Below the pieces are notes generated by a model, which did no database searches, was not told the DNA's origin, and saw only the letters and a program-made list of their open reading frames with translations. From positions 1 through 64,000 of the forward strand of contig NZ_MULI01000019.1 in the NCBI RefSeq assembly GCF_002939385.1: 64,000 bases of DNA, in the 5' to 3' direction. Both the position numbers and the translations under genes were made by a program. The first letter of the stretch is position 1. The number at the start of each line of letters is the position of its first letter. This stretch comes from Streptomyces sp. MH60 (GTDB lineage Bacteria > Actinomycetota > Actinomycetes > Streptomycetales > Streptomycetaceae). Of the stretch, positions 47,642 through 56,365 are shown piece by piece.

Positions 47642-48511
47642 TCAGTCGATGAGGCGGGTGAGGGTGACTCCCTCGGGCATACGGTCTTCGTCGATGGAGA
47701 TGTGGTCGGCGTAGTCGTCCCAGGAGCGTGCCTCGCTGTTGCCCAGTGGCTTGATACGGATGAGGTCGAAGAGCTTGTGGGCTGGGGCCCGTCCGTAGGC
47801 GTCGTCGTGGGAGAAGACGTACAGACCGCGGATGGCCATTTCGCCGCGGGAGGATGCCCGGTCGTGGTCGAACATCATGGTCAGGGCCCGCCAGTAGGCG
47901 GCGAGGTCTTCCGGGGTGACTTTAGCCTTGGCGCCGAGGGCGCCGGAGTAGAAGCCGTGGCCGCGGTAGAGCCCGTAGGGGACGTAGTGCTTGTTGCCCA
48001 TCTCGGTGACCTTGCCCTTGGCCAGGTCCTCGGGCTTGTTCGGGGTGACACGGGTGATGCCGGCCTCGAGCGGGGTGACGGGGTCGATGGAGCGGGAGAA
48101 GGTGAGCTGCATGGGCCCGCGGGCCCTTCCGGCGTGCTTCTTTTGATCGCCCACGGACATGACGGCTCCGAACAGGCGCACGTCCCAGAAGTTGCGGATC
48201 ATCCACTCCTGCGCGGTGGCGGTCTCGCCTTCCTTGGCGCCCCCTTCGATGTAGGCGCGCTGGATCTGCGGGTTGAGGGCGACGCCCTGTTCGACGTACA
48301 TCTCGAAGCCGGGCTGGCCCTGGTGGACGAGAGTGATGGTGTTGCGGATCTTGCGTTTGAGGGCGACGTCGGTGATGAGGCCCTGGCCGGTGATGGGGTC
48401 GGTCCGGGGCATGCCGCCGGCGTCGGGGTCACCGTTGGGGTTGCCGTCCTTGACGTCGATGAGGAAGACGTAGTCGTGCTTGCGGGTGGGGTCCAGGTGC
48501 GCGTTGGTCAT
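47642..48511 (-). CDS. cas7: Type I-C Cascade backbone protein Cas7 (Csd2)
   Basis: 289 residues, the normal size of Csd2/Cas7c. Family motifs: YVFLIDVKDGNPNGDPDAGG near the N-terminus, SVGDQKKHAGRARGPMQLTF, GLYRGHGFYSGALGAKAKVT and FDHDRASSRGEMAIRGLYVF. Several copies coat the crRNA spacer in the Cascade complex. It starts with an ATG at 48511, 56 bp after the cas8c stop, and GGAAGGA lies about 12 bases upstream. No cas4, cas1 or cas2 follows; array 1 begins 47 bp downstream. Confidence 0.93.
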   Translation of the reverse strand: MTNAHLDPTRKHDYVFLIDVKDGNPNGDPDAGGMPRTDPITGQGLITDVALKRKIRNTITLVHQGQPGFEMYVEQGVALNPQIQRAYIEGGAKEGETATAQEWMIRNFWDVRLFGAVMSVGDQKKHAGRARGPMQLTFSRSIDPVTPLEAGITRVTPNKPEDLAKGKVTEMGNKHYVPYGLYRGHGFYSGALGAKAKVTPEDLAAYWRALTMMFDHDRASSRGEMAIRGLYVFSHDDAYGRAPAHKLFDLIRIKPLGNSEARSWDDYADHISIDEDRMPEGVTLTRLID

Positions 48512-48566
48512 GGTTGCTCGGTGTCCTTCCGGGGCTGTGGCGTCGTGGTGAGCTGGCGGCGGGGCG

Positions 48567-50405
48567 TTACCAGAGGGTGTTGTCCGAGGAGTCGGCGTCC
48601 TCGGCAGAGGCTTCGGGAAGGGCGTCCGCTTGCTGTCCGGCTGCGAGTTCCTTGCCGGCTTCCCGTGCCTTGATGGCTTCTGCCGCAGCGCGTGCAGAGT
48701 GGGCTCGCTGGTGGTCGTAGCCGAGGATGAACAGTGCCTGCTGTTCGGTGCTCAGGTGGGCGGGGATGGTATCGAGCAGGTCGAAGGCGTCCCGCAGCCG
48801 ACCGTCCATGGCCTTGGCCGCGGGTCCACTGGTGCGGGCGATGGTGCGCAGGTGCGGTCGTGCTCCGATACGCAGGCGGGTGAGCACGGCTCGGGGGGAG
48901 ACGACCGCGGTGCTCAGGTACTTGTCGGTGATGGTGGTGTTGACCTTGGGCATGGCCTTGCGCTGGATCGCTTCGAGCATGGCCATGATCCGGCCGCATA
49001 CGTAGCCGGGCTCGGTCGACTGGGGGTTCAGCTGGGGCACACAAAGCTCCTTGTGGCGAGTGGTCGTACGGATCAGGGCGAGGCGCAGCAGGGCGAGGCG
49101 GGGCCGGTCGAGGTGGTGGTCGGCGCGGATGCGCTGCAGGAGGACCGGCAGAAGGTGGGCCGGTGGCGCGGCGCCGTGGAGTGCGGCTTTGGTGAGGTCG
49201 GCCTGCAGGTGTTTGGGGACGGTGGTGTCGACGTACTTGTTCTTGCGCTTGTCCCAGCGGGCGCAGGAGAGGGCAAGTCGCCAGACCGACCAGTAGGTGT
49301 AGGTGTTGTTCCAGCCGTCCCAGGTCTGCTGGTCGGCGAACCAGGTCCCGAGTCTGCGTTTCAGTTCGGGGACGGGGATGGTGATCCAGTCGGCGACGAT
49401 GACCCTGTTGGTGTTCACCCGCAGGGTGAGGGAGTGGAAGGCCTCCTCGTCGAGGACTGCCAGTGCGTCTCGTCCCCGCCGGGGGTGGCGGACTCCGGCA
49501 ATGAGCTGGGCCACCTCCTCGGGCTGGGGGTCGTGCAGGGTCCACATGGCTGTGTCGGTGTCGGTGTCGGGGTCACGGGTCCACCAGACGATGGCGGAGT
49601 CGTCGGCGGAGGCGCGATGTTCGGGGTCGGCGAGCAGGGTGTTCAGGGCGGTGGCGGACTTGGTGCCGCAGTCGACGCAGATGGGGGTGGCACCGAGCTG
49701 CTTGGTGCCGGCCCGGAAGTGGGCGGGTTGGTTGAGGCAGACCAGCTGGGTGTTCATCCCGGAGTTGGGGATGCCCTTGATGGGAACCGGGAGCGTGGAC
49801 AGCAAGGGCATGACGTGTCCGCACACGAGGCAGAGTCCCCGGTTCGCCTTGCCCGTCTTCGCGCTCTTCGCCTTCTTGACCTTGTCGGCCCACCAGCACT
49901 TGGCTTCCGGCAGGTCGTGGACCCACTCGCCGTCCACGCTGATGGCGACGAGGTGGTCCTTGTCCATCTCCAGCGGCCACACGGTTGGCGCCGGGTTGTT
50001 CAGCCATGCGGCTACCGCCTGCGCCTGGGGAAGGTGGGGGTGGTCGTTGCACCAGGAAGTGACCAGGTCACGGTAGGCGGCGTGCCGGGTCCTGGCCTTG
50101 GTGACGTCGGCAGAGTTGGTCGAGAGGACTTTCTCTCCGTCCGGCCCTTTCACCAGGCCGGGGTGGGCGAGCGCGAACTGTGCGGTGTCAGCAAACAGGA
50201 TCGGTGCTGGCTTGGACCCGGAGCGTCCGGTGTACGGGGCGGTGATCTTCCGCTGTTCCTGACGGAGATCGATGACCAGCGGTTCGGCGTTCCCTACACC
50301 CGTGCTGGAGAGATCGATCTGCCACATGACCCGGCGCGCGAGGTAGTACTCGGGGGTGTCGCCCTGGCGGCTGTCGGCTTGCTGGACAAGGCTCTGCAGC
50401 AGCAC
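48567..50405 (-). CDS. cas8c: Type I-C Cascade large subunit Cas8c (Csd1)
   Basis: 612 residues. Csd1 hallmarks: LLQSLVQQADSRQGDTPEYY at the start, LVCGHVMPLLSTLPVPIKGI with a Cys-based motif, MNTQLVCLNQPAHFRAGTKQ, RFRV-equivalent LTLRVNTNRVIVADWITIPV, and a late helical small-subunit-like domain (PQSTEPGYVCGRIMAMLEAI, LFILGYDHQRAHSARAAAEA). It recognises the PAM and recruits Cas3. I place the start at the GTG at 50405, directly after the cas5 stop (TGACGTG) with GGAGGAGG upstream, because family members begin with this LLQ motif; an upstream ATG at 50456 would overlap cas5 by 50 bp. Confidence 0.93.
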   Translation of the reverse strand: MLLQSLVQQADSRQGDTPEYYLARRVMWQIDLSSTGVGNAEPLVIDLRQEQRKITAPYTGRSGSKPAPILFADTAQFALAHPGLVKGPDGEKVLSTNSADVTKARTRHAAYRDLVTSWCNDHPHLPQAQAVAAWLNNPAPTVWPLEMDKDHLVAISVDGEWVHDLPEAKCWWADKVKKAKSAKTGKANRGLCLVCGHVMPLLSTLPVPIKGIPNSGMNTQLVCLNQPAHFRAGTKQLGATPICVDCGTKSATALNTLLADPEHRASADDSAIVWWTRDPDTDTDTAMWTLHDPQPEEVAQLIAGVRHPRRGRDALAVLDEEAFHSLTLRVNTNRVIVADWITIPVPELKRRLGTWFADQQTWDGWNNTYTYWSVWRLALSCARWDKRKNKYVDTTVPKHLQADLTKAALHGAAPPAHLLPVLLQRIRADHHLDRPRLALLRLALIRTTTRHKELCVPQLNPQSTEPGYVCGRIMAMLEAIQRKAMPKVNTTITDKYLSTAVVSPRAVLTRLRIGARPHLRTIARTSGPAAKAMDGRLRDAFDLLDTIPAHLSTEQQALFILGYDHQRAHSARAAAEAIKAREAGKELAAGQQADALPEASAEDADSSDNTLW

Positions 50406-50406
50406 G

Positions 50407-51177
50407 TCAGACCACCTCCTCCGCGGAGGCTCGTCCTTCGGCTCCGGGCATGCCACTGACCTCGGCGGGGGCGAGCGGGCGGTCAGGCACGTGGAGAACG
50501 CCGTGTTCGAGGCTGGCCCGGAACCAGTGGTAGCGCTCCTTGCCCTTCGGGAGGTACTCGATGTGGTGGAGCATCAGCCCGAGCTCGTCGATGGGCGGAA
50601 TGCCTGCCTGGTCGGCGGCGGTGACCACGCCGGCCTCCTCCGCCGACCCGCGAGGCCCGAAGAAGGATGCGAACTCCCGGCAGCCGAAATGGGGTTGCTC
50701 GTAGCAGGCACCGCGTGCGAGCCGGCGGTCGAACTGGTCGCGGTACTTCGGCAGGGGCGCGGTGCACCGGTCGGTGGCGTGGATGGTCGCGTGGATGCGG
50801 TAGGCGACGTCGCTCAGGGCGACGGTGACCCGCTGGCCGCGGTCTTCGGCGACGTCGTAGCGGTAGCAGTTGTTGGCCCGCAGGCTCTCGTAGGCGTTCT
50901 TGGTGATGATCGAGTTGTTGACCTCGTTGCGCCGGAAGCGGGTCCACCTCACCGGCTTGAGCTGTTCGATCCGTTCGACCCGGTAGGTCATCTCCGGTTT
51001 CCAGAAGATGGCTTCCAGCAGTCCCCTCGCCGCGGAGGGGGTCATGGTCGGATACGAGACCCGCTCGACCTTGAGCTCCGGACGCGTGAAGCAGGCCAAC
51101 GGCCCCCACGCCTCCACCTCCACGTGGAGCGGCCGGTCCACGCGCTCACCGCGCCGCCGGGTCTGCTCTCTGGTCAT
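50407..51177 (-). CDS. cas5: Type I-C crRNA endonuclease/Cascade subunit Cas5c
   Basis: 256 residues. Motifs: LHVEVEAWGPLACFTRPELK, YPTMTPSAARGLLEAIFWKP, and the late KYRDQFDRRLARGACYEQPH followed by FGCREF. In type I-C, Cas5 replaces Cas6 as the pre-crRNA processing nuclease. Compared with my memory of Bacillus halodurans Cas5d (Tyr46 in ESIYW, Lys116-His117 in GKHYS), this protein has Phe (EAIFW) and Lys-Tyr (PKYRDQF) at the equivalent places, so two of three reported catalytic residues look changed. The ATG at 51177 is chosen for GGGGAGG five bases upstream. It is the first gene of the minus-strand cas operon. Confidence 0.92.
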   Translation of the reverse strand: MTREQTRRRGERVDRPLHVEVEAWGPLACFTRPELKVERVSYPTMTPSAARGLLEAIFWKPEMTYRVERIEQLKPVRWTRFRRNEVNNSIITKNAYESLRANNCYRYDVAEDRGQRVTVALSDVAYRIHATIHATDRCTAPLPKYRDQFDRRLARGACYEQPHFGCREFASFFGPRGSAEEAGVVTAADQAGIPPIDELGLMLHHIEYLPKGKERYHWFRASLEHGVLHVPDRPLAPAEVSGMPGAEGRASAEEVV

Positions 51178-51434
51178 ACAAACCTCCCCCTCCATGTGCG
51201 GATCGGCCGGTTGTCAGTGCTGCCCGTTACCGTCACGACACTGGTGATCGACCCGGATTTCCTGCGGCCACCCAAACGTCGCTGTGGCCCCGGGACGGCA
51301 GCTGGCCGATCCGCGACTCACGTGTCCCAGGGGGACTGGTAACGAAATGTGGTGGTCTGATGGATTCTCGGCGCATAAATGATGAAGTGTCAAATCGATT
51401 TGCGAGTAGGGCAGTTGATCCAGTAGGCGGGTCA
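51178..51434. promoter_or_regulatory. Divergent promoter region between cas5 and cas3
   Basis: The 257-bp gap separates the minus-strand cas5-cas8c-cas7 operon from plus-strand cas3. Its right part (about 51340-51415) is clearly AT-richer than the surroundings (CGGCGCATAAATGATGAAGT) and is the best place for promoter elements. No convincing -35/-10 pair or operator is assigned. Confidence 0.5.
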
Positions 51435-53738
51435 ATGTCAGTCCCGGAAGGCAGACTCGTGGCCCACTCGCCGGGTCACCAAGGGGCCTGGCACTGGTAC
51501 GAAGACCACGCCCGCGGTACGGGCGAGCTGGCCCGTCGGTTCGCAGAGCCATGGGGAGGCGGTGACCTCGCCTACCGGCTCGGACGCGACCACGACACGG
51601 GCAAAGGAGCCTGCGCGTGGCAGAAGGGGCTGATCGAGGAGGCCACCACCGGCCGCAAGACCAGACGGCCCTCGCACAGCGACGCCGGAGCCCTCCTGTT
51701 CGCCCGGGCGGCCGAACCATTCCCCGCTCTGCTGCCCTGCGCCGGTGTGATCGAGGGACACCACACCGGTCTGTCCGCGTGGTCGGAAGTCCGGCTCCGG
51801 CTGAAGGCCCTGATGGCCGACTCCAGCGAGGTGGACGAAGCCATCCACCGAGTCGCCGCGGTCATGCCGGAAGTTTTGGACGGGTCATGCCCGGCCGCCC
51901 CGGGCTGGCTTGACCCACGTGACAAGATCGCTGTGGAGATGTTGGTCCGCATGACCTACTCGGCCGTCGTCGACGCTGACCGGCTCGACACCGCCGCCCA
52001 CTTCAGACCCGGCACGCACATCCGGCCGCACGTCGGGATGCCAGAACTGTGGGAGAGGTACGAGGCCCGCCGTCAGGAGGCCCTCGCCGGACGTCAGCGT
52101 TCCAAGGGCGCCTCCTGGCTGGACAAGCTCCGTGAGAATGTCTACCAGGAGGCACTCGAAGCCGCCGCCGGCAAGCCGGGCGTGTACCGGCTGCACCTTC
52201 CGACCGGCGCCGGAAAGACGTTCACCGGTGGAGGCTTCGCCCTCCGCCACGCCTCCCTGCACGGACTGCGGCGCGTCATTGTCGCGGTCCCGTTCATCTC
52301 GATCACCGAGCAGAACGCAGCGGAGTACCGAAGCCTCCTGGACCCGGAGCAAGGACCGCCGGTGGTTCTGGAACACCACTCAGCCGTGAACGTCGAAGCT
52401 CCGCAGCAACGCGCGCCGCAGTCCGCCGGCCCCTCGACGAACGTGCGCCACGGTCAGAAAGGGGGTCAGCCCAACCGGTGGGCGAAACTGGCCACCGAGA
52501 ACTGGGACGCCCCCTTCATTGTCACCACCACCGTCCGCCTGATCGAAACGATCTTCGGAAGCACCCCCTGGGCCACCCGCCGACTCCACCGGCTCGCCAA
52601 CTCCGTGATCGTCCTCGACGAGGTCCAGGCTCTCCCCGACAGGCTCCTGACCCCGATCCTCTCGGGCCTACGGAAACTCGTGGAGCACTACGGCGTGACC
52701 CTCGTACTCTCATCGGCGACCCAGCCGGAACTCGCCGCACTGAACCCCTGGCGCTCCGGCCTCTCGCAACGTGACGTCGTCGCCGACCCCGCACCCCTCT
52801 TCAAGCAGCTGCGTCGCGTCAGATACGAGTGGCGGACCGACCCGGAGGTGACCCTCGCAAGCATCGCCGCCGAGGCGGCCGAGCATGACCAGGCCCTCGT
52901 CGTGGTCAACGGGACCAAGGACGCCAGTCAGGTGCATCGCATCTGGCTCAGCACGAACCACGACGATGACCCAGGCGTCCTGCACCTGTCGACCCGCATG
53001 ACCGGCGGGCACCGCCGAGAAACCATCCAAGCGACGAAGCAACGCCTAGAGAAGGGCCTGAACACCCTCCTCGTGTCGACCTCGCTCATCGAAGCCGGCG
53101 TCAACCTCGACTTCCCCCGCGGATATCGCGCCAGATCAACACCAGAGTCCGAACAGCAGGCTGCCGGACGGGTCAACCGCGAGGGCAAACGCCCCGCGAA
53201 GGACAGCGTCATGACCATCTTCGATCCCCAGGACGGCCTCAACCCGGAGGTGATCTACAACACGTGCGCTATCGCGGCAGCGTCCCGCCGTTTCGGCGAC
53301 GGGCTGGCCGATCCCGACGATCTGGACGTCCTCCGCTCGTACTACCAGCACCGCTACCGCCTCCAGGCAGGACAACATTCCAAGGACCCCAACGGAGCCA
53401 CCGGAGAAGTCGTCGAAGCGCTGCGAGCAAAGCTGCACTATCCAGAGGTCGCGCGCAGAATGCGGATCGTCGACAACGAATACTCCGTGGCCGTGGTCGT
53501 CATCCGCCCCCGGCTTGAAGAAGAAACCCGACAGGCCGCCCAGAAGGCAGTCGACCAGCTCCGCCGCGGCCTGCCGACGCCCGTGACCTACCGTGCCCTG
53601 CAGGAACACATGGCATCGATCCCCGAGCGCGAACTGGAACTGGCGATCAACGCCGGCCATGCCATCAAAATCGCCGGTGACCTGCACCAGTGGGTCGGCC
53701 CCTACCACCCCCGACGAGGCATCGAACCTCATGTATGA
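51435..53738 (+). CDS. cas3: CRISPR-associated helicase/nuclease Cas3 (HD plus DExH)
   Basis: 767 residues. N-terminal HD nuclease: LVAHSPGHQGAWHWYEDHAR and YRLGRDHDTGKGACAWQKG (His-Asp), GVIEGHHTGLSAW. The SF2 helicase has Walker A LPTGAGKT (Lys261), DEVQ box VIVLDEVQALPDR (Asp395), SSATQPEL (motif III), STSLIEAGVNLDFP (motif V) and EQQAAGRVNREG (motif VI). All core motifs are intact, so it should unwind and degrade targets flagged by Cascade. The ATG at 51435 places the HD domain at the N-terminus as in homologues; an in-frame ATG at 51360 would add 25 residues. It is divergent from the other cas genes, unlike the standard single I-C operon. Confidence 0.93.
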   Translation: MSVPEGRLVAHSPGHQGAWHWYEDHARGTGELARRFAEPWGGGDLAYRLGRDHDTGKGACAWQKGLIEEATTGRKTRRPSHSDAGALLFARAAEPFPALLPCAGVIEGHHTGLSAWSEVRLRLKALMADSSEVDEAIHRVAAVMPEVLDGSCPAAPGWLDPRDKIAVEMLVRMTYSAVVDADRLDTAAHFRPGTHIRPHVGMPELWERYEARRQEALAGRQRSKGASWLDKLRENVYQEALEAAAGKPGVYRLHLPTGAGKTFTGGGFALRHASLHGLRRVIVAVPFISITEQNAAEYRSLLDPEQGPPVVLEHHSAVNVEAPQQRAPQSAGPSTNVRHGQKGGQPNRWAKLATENWDAPFIVTTTVRLIETIFGSTPWATRRLHRLANSVIVLDEVQALPDRLLTPILSGLRKLVEHYGVTLVLSSATQPELAALNPWRSGLSQRDVVADPAPLFKQLRRVRYEWRTDPEVTLASIAAEAAEHDQALVVVNGTKDASQVHRIWLSTNHDDDPGVLHLSTRMTGGHRRETIQATKQRLEKGLNTLLVSTSLIEAGVNLDFPRGYRARSTPESEQQAAGRVNREGKRPAKDSVMTIFDPQDGLNPEVIYNTCAIAAASRRFGDGLADPDDLDVLRSYYQHRYRLQAGQHSKDPNGATGEVVEALRAKLHYPEVARRMRIVDNEYSVAVVVIRPRLEEETRQAAQKAVDQLRRGLPTPVTYRALQEHMASIPERELELAINAGHAIKIAGDLHQWVGPYHPRRGIEPHV

Positions 53739-53861
53739 GCATTGAGGCCACCAAACAACGGCTCTCCGCTACACTGGCCGAGCCGAAACCGCCAGCTGAT
53801 TGCCGCGGTGGTGGTTACCTTGCAGAAACGAGAGTCCAAACGTTTGGAAGTCGAACCAGGC
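53739..53861 (+). promoter_or_regulatory. Putative leader of CRISPR array 2
   Basis: About 120 bp between the cas3 stop and the first recognisable (degenerate) repeat. It contains a perfect 14-bp palindrome TCCAAACGTTTGGA (53835-53848) and a -10-like TACACT near 53771. Transcription could also continue from cas3. Confidence 0.45.
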
Positions 53862-54988
53862 GCGGCAGTCGTCCTCTGGGCGGTCAAGGACCACAACGAT
53901 CACTGATACGCCAACTCTGGCGGCACAGCAGTAATATGCGGCCACCCCGCAAAATGGCCGAGGATCGCAACTTTGTAGCCAGCGTCTCTACCGCATCGTT
54001 CACCAGAGCTTGGGGTCGTCCTTCGGGGCGACCGAGGGTCGCAACGACGGCTCCGGTCTGGTCCAGTACGCGTACTGGCCCCTGGTGGTTGCCTTCTACG
54101 GCAACCGAGGATCGAAACATCGAGATCACGACTGGTAACCCAGTAGTCTTCGGCCTGGCGGACCGCCCTCCGGGCGGCCGAGGATCGCAACAGCGTGGTC
54201 GTGATCGTGTCGAACAGAAACGGTCCGGATGGCGGTAGGCCCGCGAGGTAGCCGAGGATCGCAACCAAAAGGGCCACAAGTACGCGGTCTGCTGACAGTG
54301 GGCATCCCCTAGGGTGACCGAGGGTCGCAACACCACGGCACCGATCAGGTAGTGAGGCGGCGTGCGCTGGCGGCCGCTCGGAGCGGCCCAAGATCACAAC
54401 CAAGAGAACCCGGTGCTCCTCCTAGCGGAGGCGTACTAACGGCGCTTATCCGTTGGGGTGGCCGAGCATCGTAATTTCAATGTGCCCGAGCTGATGGCCG
54501 CGTACCGCACGACGATGGCTCCTGATTGGGGCGGCCGAGGATCGCAACCATGTGGTGGCCGGCCCCATCGTGGACCAGCTCAGCTCGGCGGTCGTCCTTC
54601 GGGACGGCCGAGGATTGTAACCTCATGTACCCGGTCGGCTCCCTTCGCATCGGTCGTGGATGGCGGTCGCCCCGCCGGGACGACCGAGGATCGCAACGGC
54701 GATACCGAGTCCCTCGCCGGCTTTCCACTCGGATCGCAGTCTTCCTTCGGGTCGACTGAGGATCGCAACATCCTGGCCGCGGTGATGACCTCACCCACGG
54801 CCCAGGATGGCGATCGCCCCCCAGGGCTGCCGAGGACCGCAACTGGACGTAGCTCCTCGCCCGACTGTCCGTCACCAAGGGTGGCGGTCGCCCTGCGGGG
54901 CGATCGAGGATCGCAACGACTCCGTCATCACCAAGAGCAAGTTGGGCATTCTGCTGGCGGTTGCCTTCCGGGGTGACCGCAGGTAGCT
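53862..54988 (+). CRISPR. CRISPR array 2, about 16 variable 36-nt repeats
   Basis: Repeats end (RNA sense, plus strand) in GATCGCAAC or variants at 53897, 53971, 54045, 54118, 54191, 54265, 54331, 54400, 54475, 54548, 54621, 54697, 54769, 54843 and 54917, with a decayed last unit near 54988 and a possible remnant near 55045. Period ~73 bp. The sequence is the same repeat family as array 1 in reverse orientation, so each array is co-directional with the cas gene(s) preceding it. Repeats again differ strongly but keep hairpins, for example GGTTGCC/GGCAACC in the unit ending 54118 and GGCCGCT/AGCGGCC in the unit ending 54400. Confidence 0.88.
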
Positions 54989-55132
54989 GGGACCGGACAT
55001 TGAGCTGCCCAACCTGGGCGGCAGCCTGGCGGTCGGCCTTTGGACAGGGGTGGCCTTTGCGTGAGTGAGGTGTCAGGGCCTCTCACCGGGCCGGCACTTC
55101 GTCAGAGTCGGTGTGATGTGCATCATGGTCTG

Positions 55133-56365
55133 ATGGAGAACGAAGTCGATCTTTCCGTTGTGCTGATCACAATCGACCGGGGTTCCGACACCTTCGTACT
55201 GGTTCGATCTGATGGAAAGGAGGCGCGTTTGCCGCTGCGTAGCCCCCTATTTGAACCTACAAGTCTGCTGAGGCGGGTCTCCTATCCGCCGAGCTTTGAA
55301 GGCTTGGTTGTGGAGACACTCAAGGGGGACAGTATTGTGTTCGATCTTCCCTGTTTTGGCCGCAGCGACGAGCTGGCCGGTCGGCTGGTCATCTATCTGG
55401 ATCAGAACAAATGGCGCCTTGTGAGTGACGCGATGAGTGGGCAGCAGAGCGGTACATCTGATGACCGAGCCGCGGCTCTTCAACTTGTGCAGTGGTCGGC
55501 AGAACGAAAGATCATCCTTCCTGCTTCATCGGGTCACTATTACGAGACAACCAAATGGTCGAATGCGGAGGGGCGCTACCGACTTGGCTTGTCCATACTA
55601 CAGTTCAGCAGGGGGTGGCAGCTGCGAGACCCCCTGCAGGTGTGGAGGGACGAACTCCGTCTGATGTTCCGTGCTGAGATCGGACAATCCGAGATCGTGG
55701 CGCCGGTCGTCACGCTGGAGCCGAATACACTCCATTCCGCCTCGAGAGGCGTTGTCGCGCCTCCGGCTCCGGCAGACTTTCCACCTCAGGCAGCATTCCA
55801 ACACGAGGCGCTTGTTTCCGCCTTGAGTCTGATCGACACGATGCTGGACTCTGGAGGAGGGGAACGTGGTCCTGAGGTCGGTTGGATAGAGGTGAACCAG
55901 AAGTTCAGTGACTGGCTGGACTCTCACGGCGGCGATGCTCAGCAGAAGCGCAAGGCGATCGACGCATGGCTTCTCAGTGACCTGCAGAAAAAGGTGGCGG
56001 AGGAATCCTTTGCCATAGGGATGACGCCGGAGCAGCTGAAGGCATGGGGCACGGGCTCTCAGCCCGTTCAAAAAATGAGCTCGCTTCCGGCCTTGGGTCT
56101 CTTCCGAGAAATGCTCCATGAGCGCCACCTCAACCGTGGCACTACATGGAAACCCAACGATGTGATCGATATGGTCTATCTCTCCTGTGCCGCAGGCTAC
56201 TCGGACTTCGTCGTATGCGAGCGGCAGATGCGTGAACCGCTGGCGTGTGGGGCCAAGCGGCTTGAGCGAAGCGCCCAGGTATTCCGAAGTCTGACCGAAG
56301 CGGTATCGGCCATTGAAGTAGCACTTGAGACGCGTGCGAGGGATGGGAGTGGCAGCGCGGTGTGA
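55133..56365 (+). CDS. PIN-like domain protein (putative nuclease)
   Basis: About 410 residues. A small beta-rich N-terminal domain (1-85) is followed by a PIN-like fold: VIYLDQNKW (first acidic residue Asp90), RKIILPASSGHYYETTKWSN (second acidic position), and late NDVIDMVYLSCAAGYSDFVV with two further Asp. This LDQN-type PIN variant is seen in stress and conflict proteins, so RNA cleavage is a reasonable inference. The start is uncertain: the ATG at 55133 has no clear ribosome site, and a GTG at 55061 after GGGGTGG would add 24 residues. GC content and third-position bias are lower than in host genes. It lies directly after array 2 and converges on the cyclic-nucleotide operon. Confidence 0.75.
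   Translation: MENEVDLSVVLITIDRGSDTFVLVRSDGKEARLPLRSPLFEPTSLLRRVSYPPSFEGLVVETLKGDSIVFDLPCFGRSDELAGRLVIYLDQNKWRLVSDAMSGQQSGTSDDRAAALQLVQWSAERKIILPASSGHYYETTKWSNAEGRYRLGLSILQFSRGWQLRDPLQVWRDELRLMFRAEIGQSEIVAPVVTLEPNTLHSASRGVVAPPAPADFPPQAAFQHEALVSALSLIDTMLDSGGGERGPEVGWIEVNQKFSDWLDSHGGDAQQKRKAIDAWLLSDLQKKVAEESFAIGMTPEQLKAWGTGSQPVQKMSSLPALGLFREMLHERHLNRGTTWKPNDVIDMVYLSCAAGYSDFVVCERQMREPLACGAKRLERSAQVFRSLTEAVSAIEVALETRARDGSGSAV

Noticed and set aside
48630..50459. Long plus-strand frame opposite cas8c
   Set aside because: Shadow composition (Gly/Val/Leu/Asp/Gln) opposite an unmistakable Csd1 protein.
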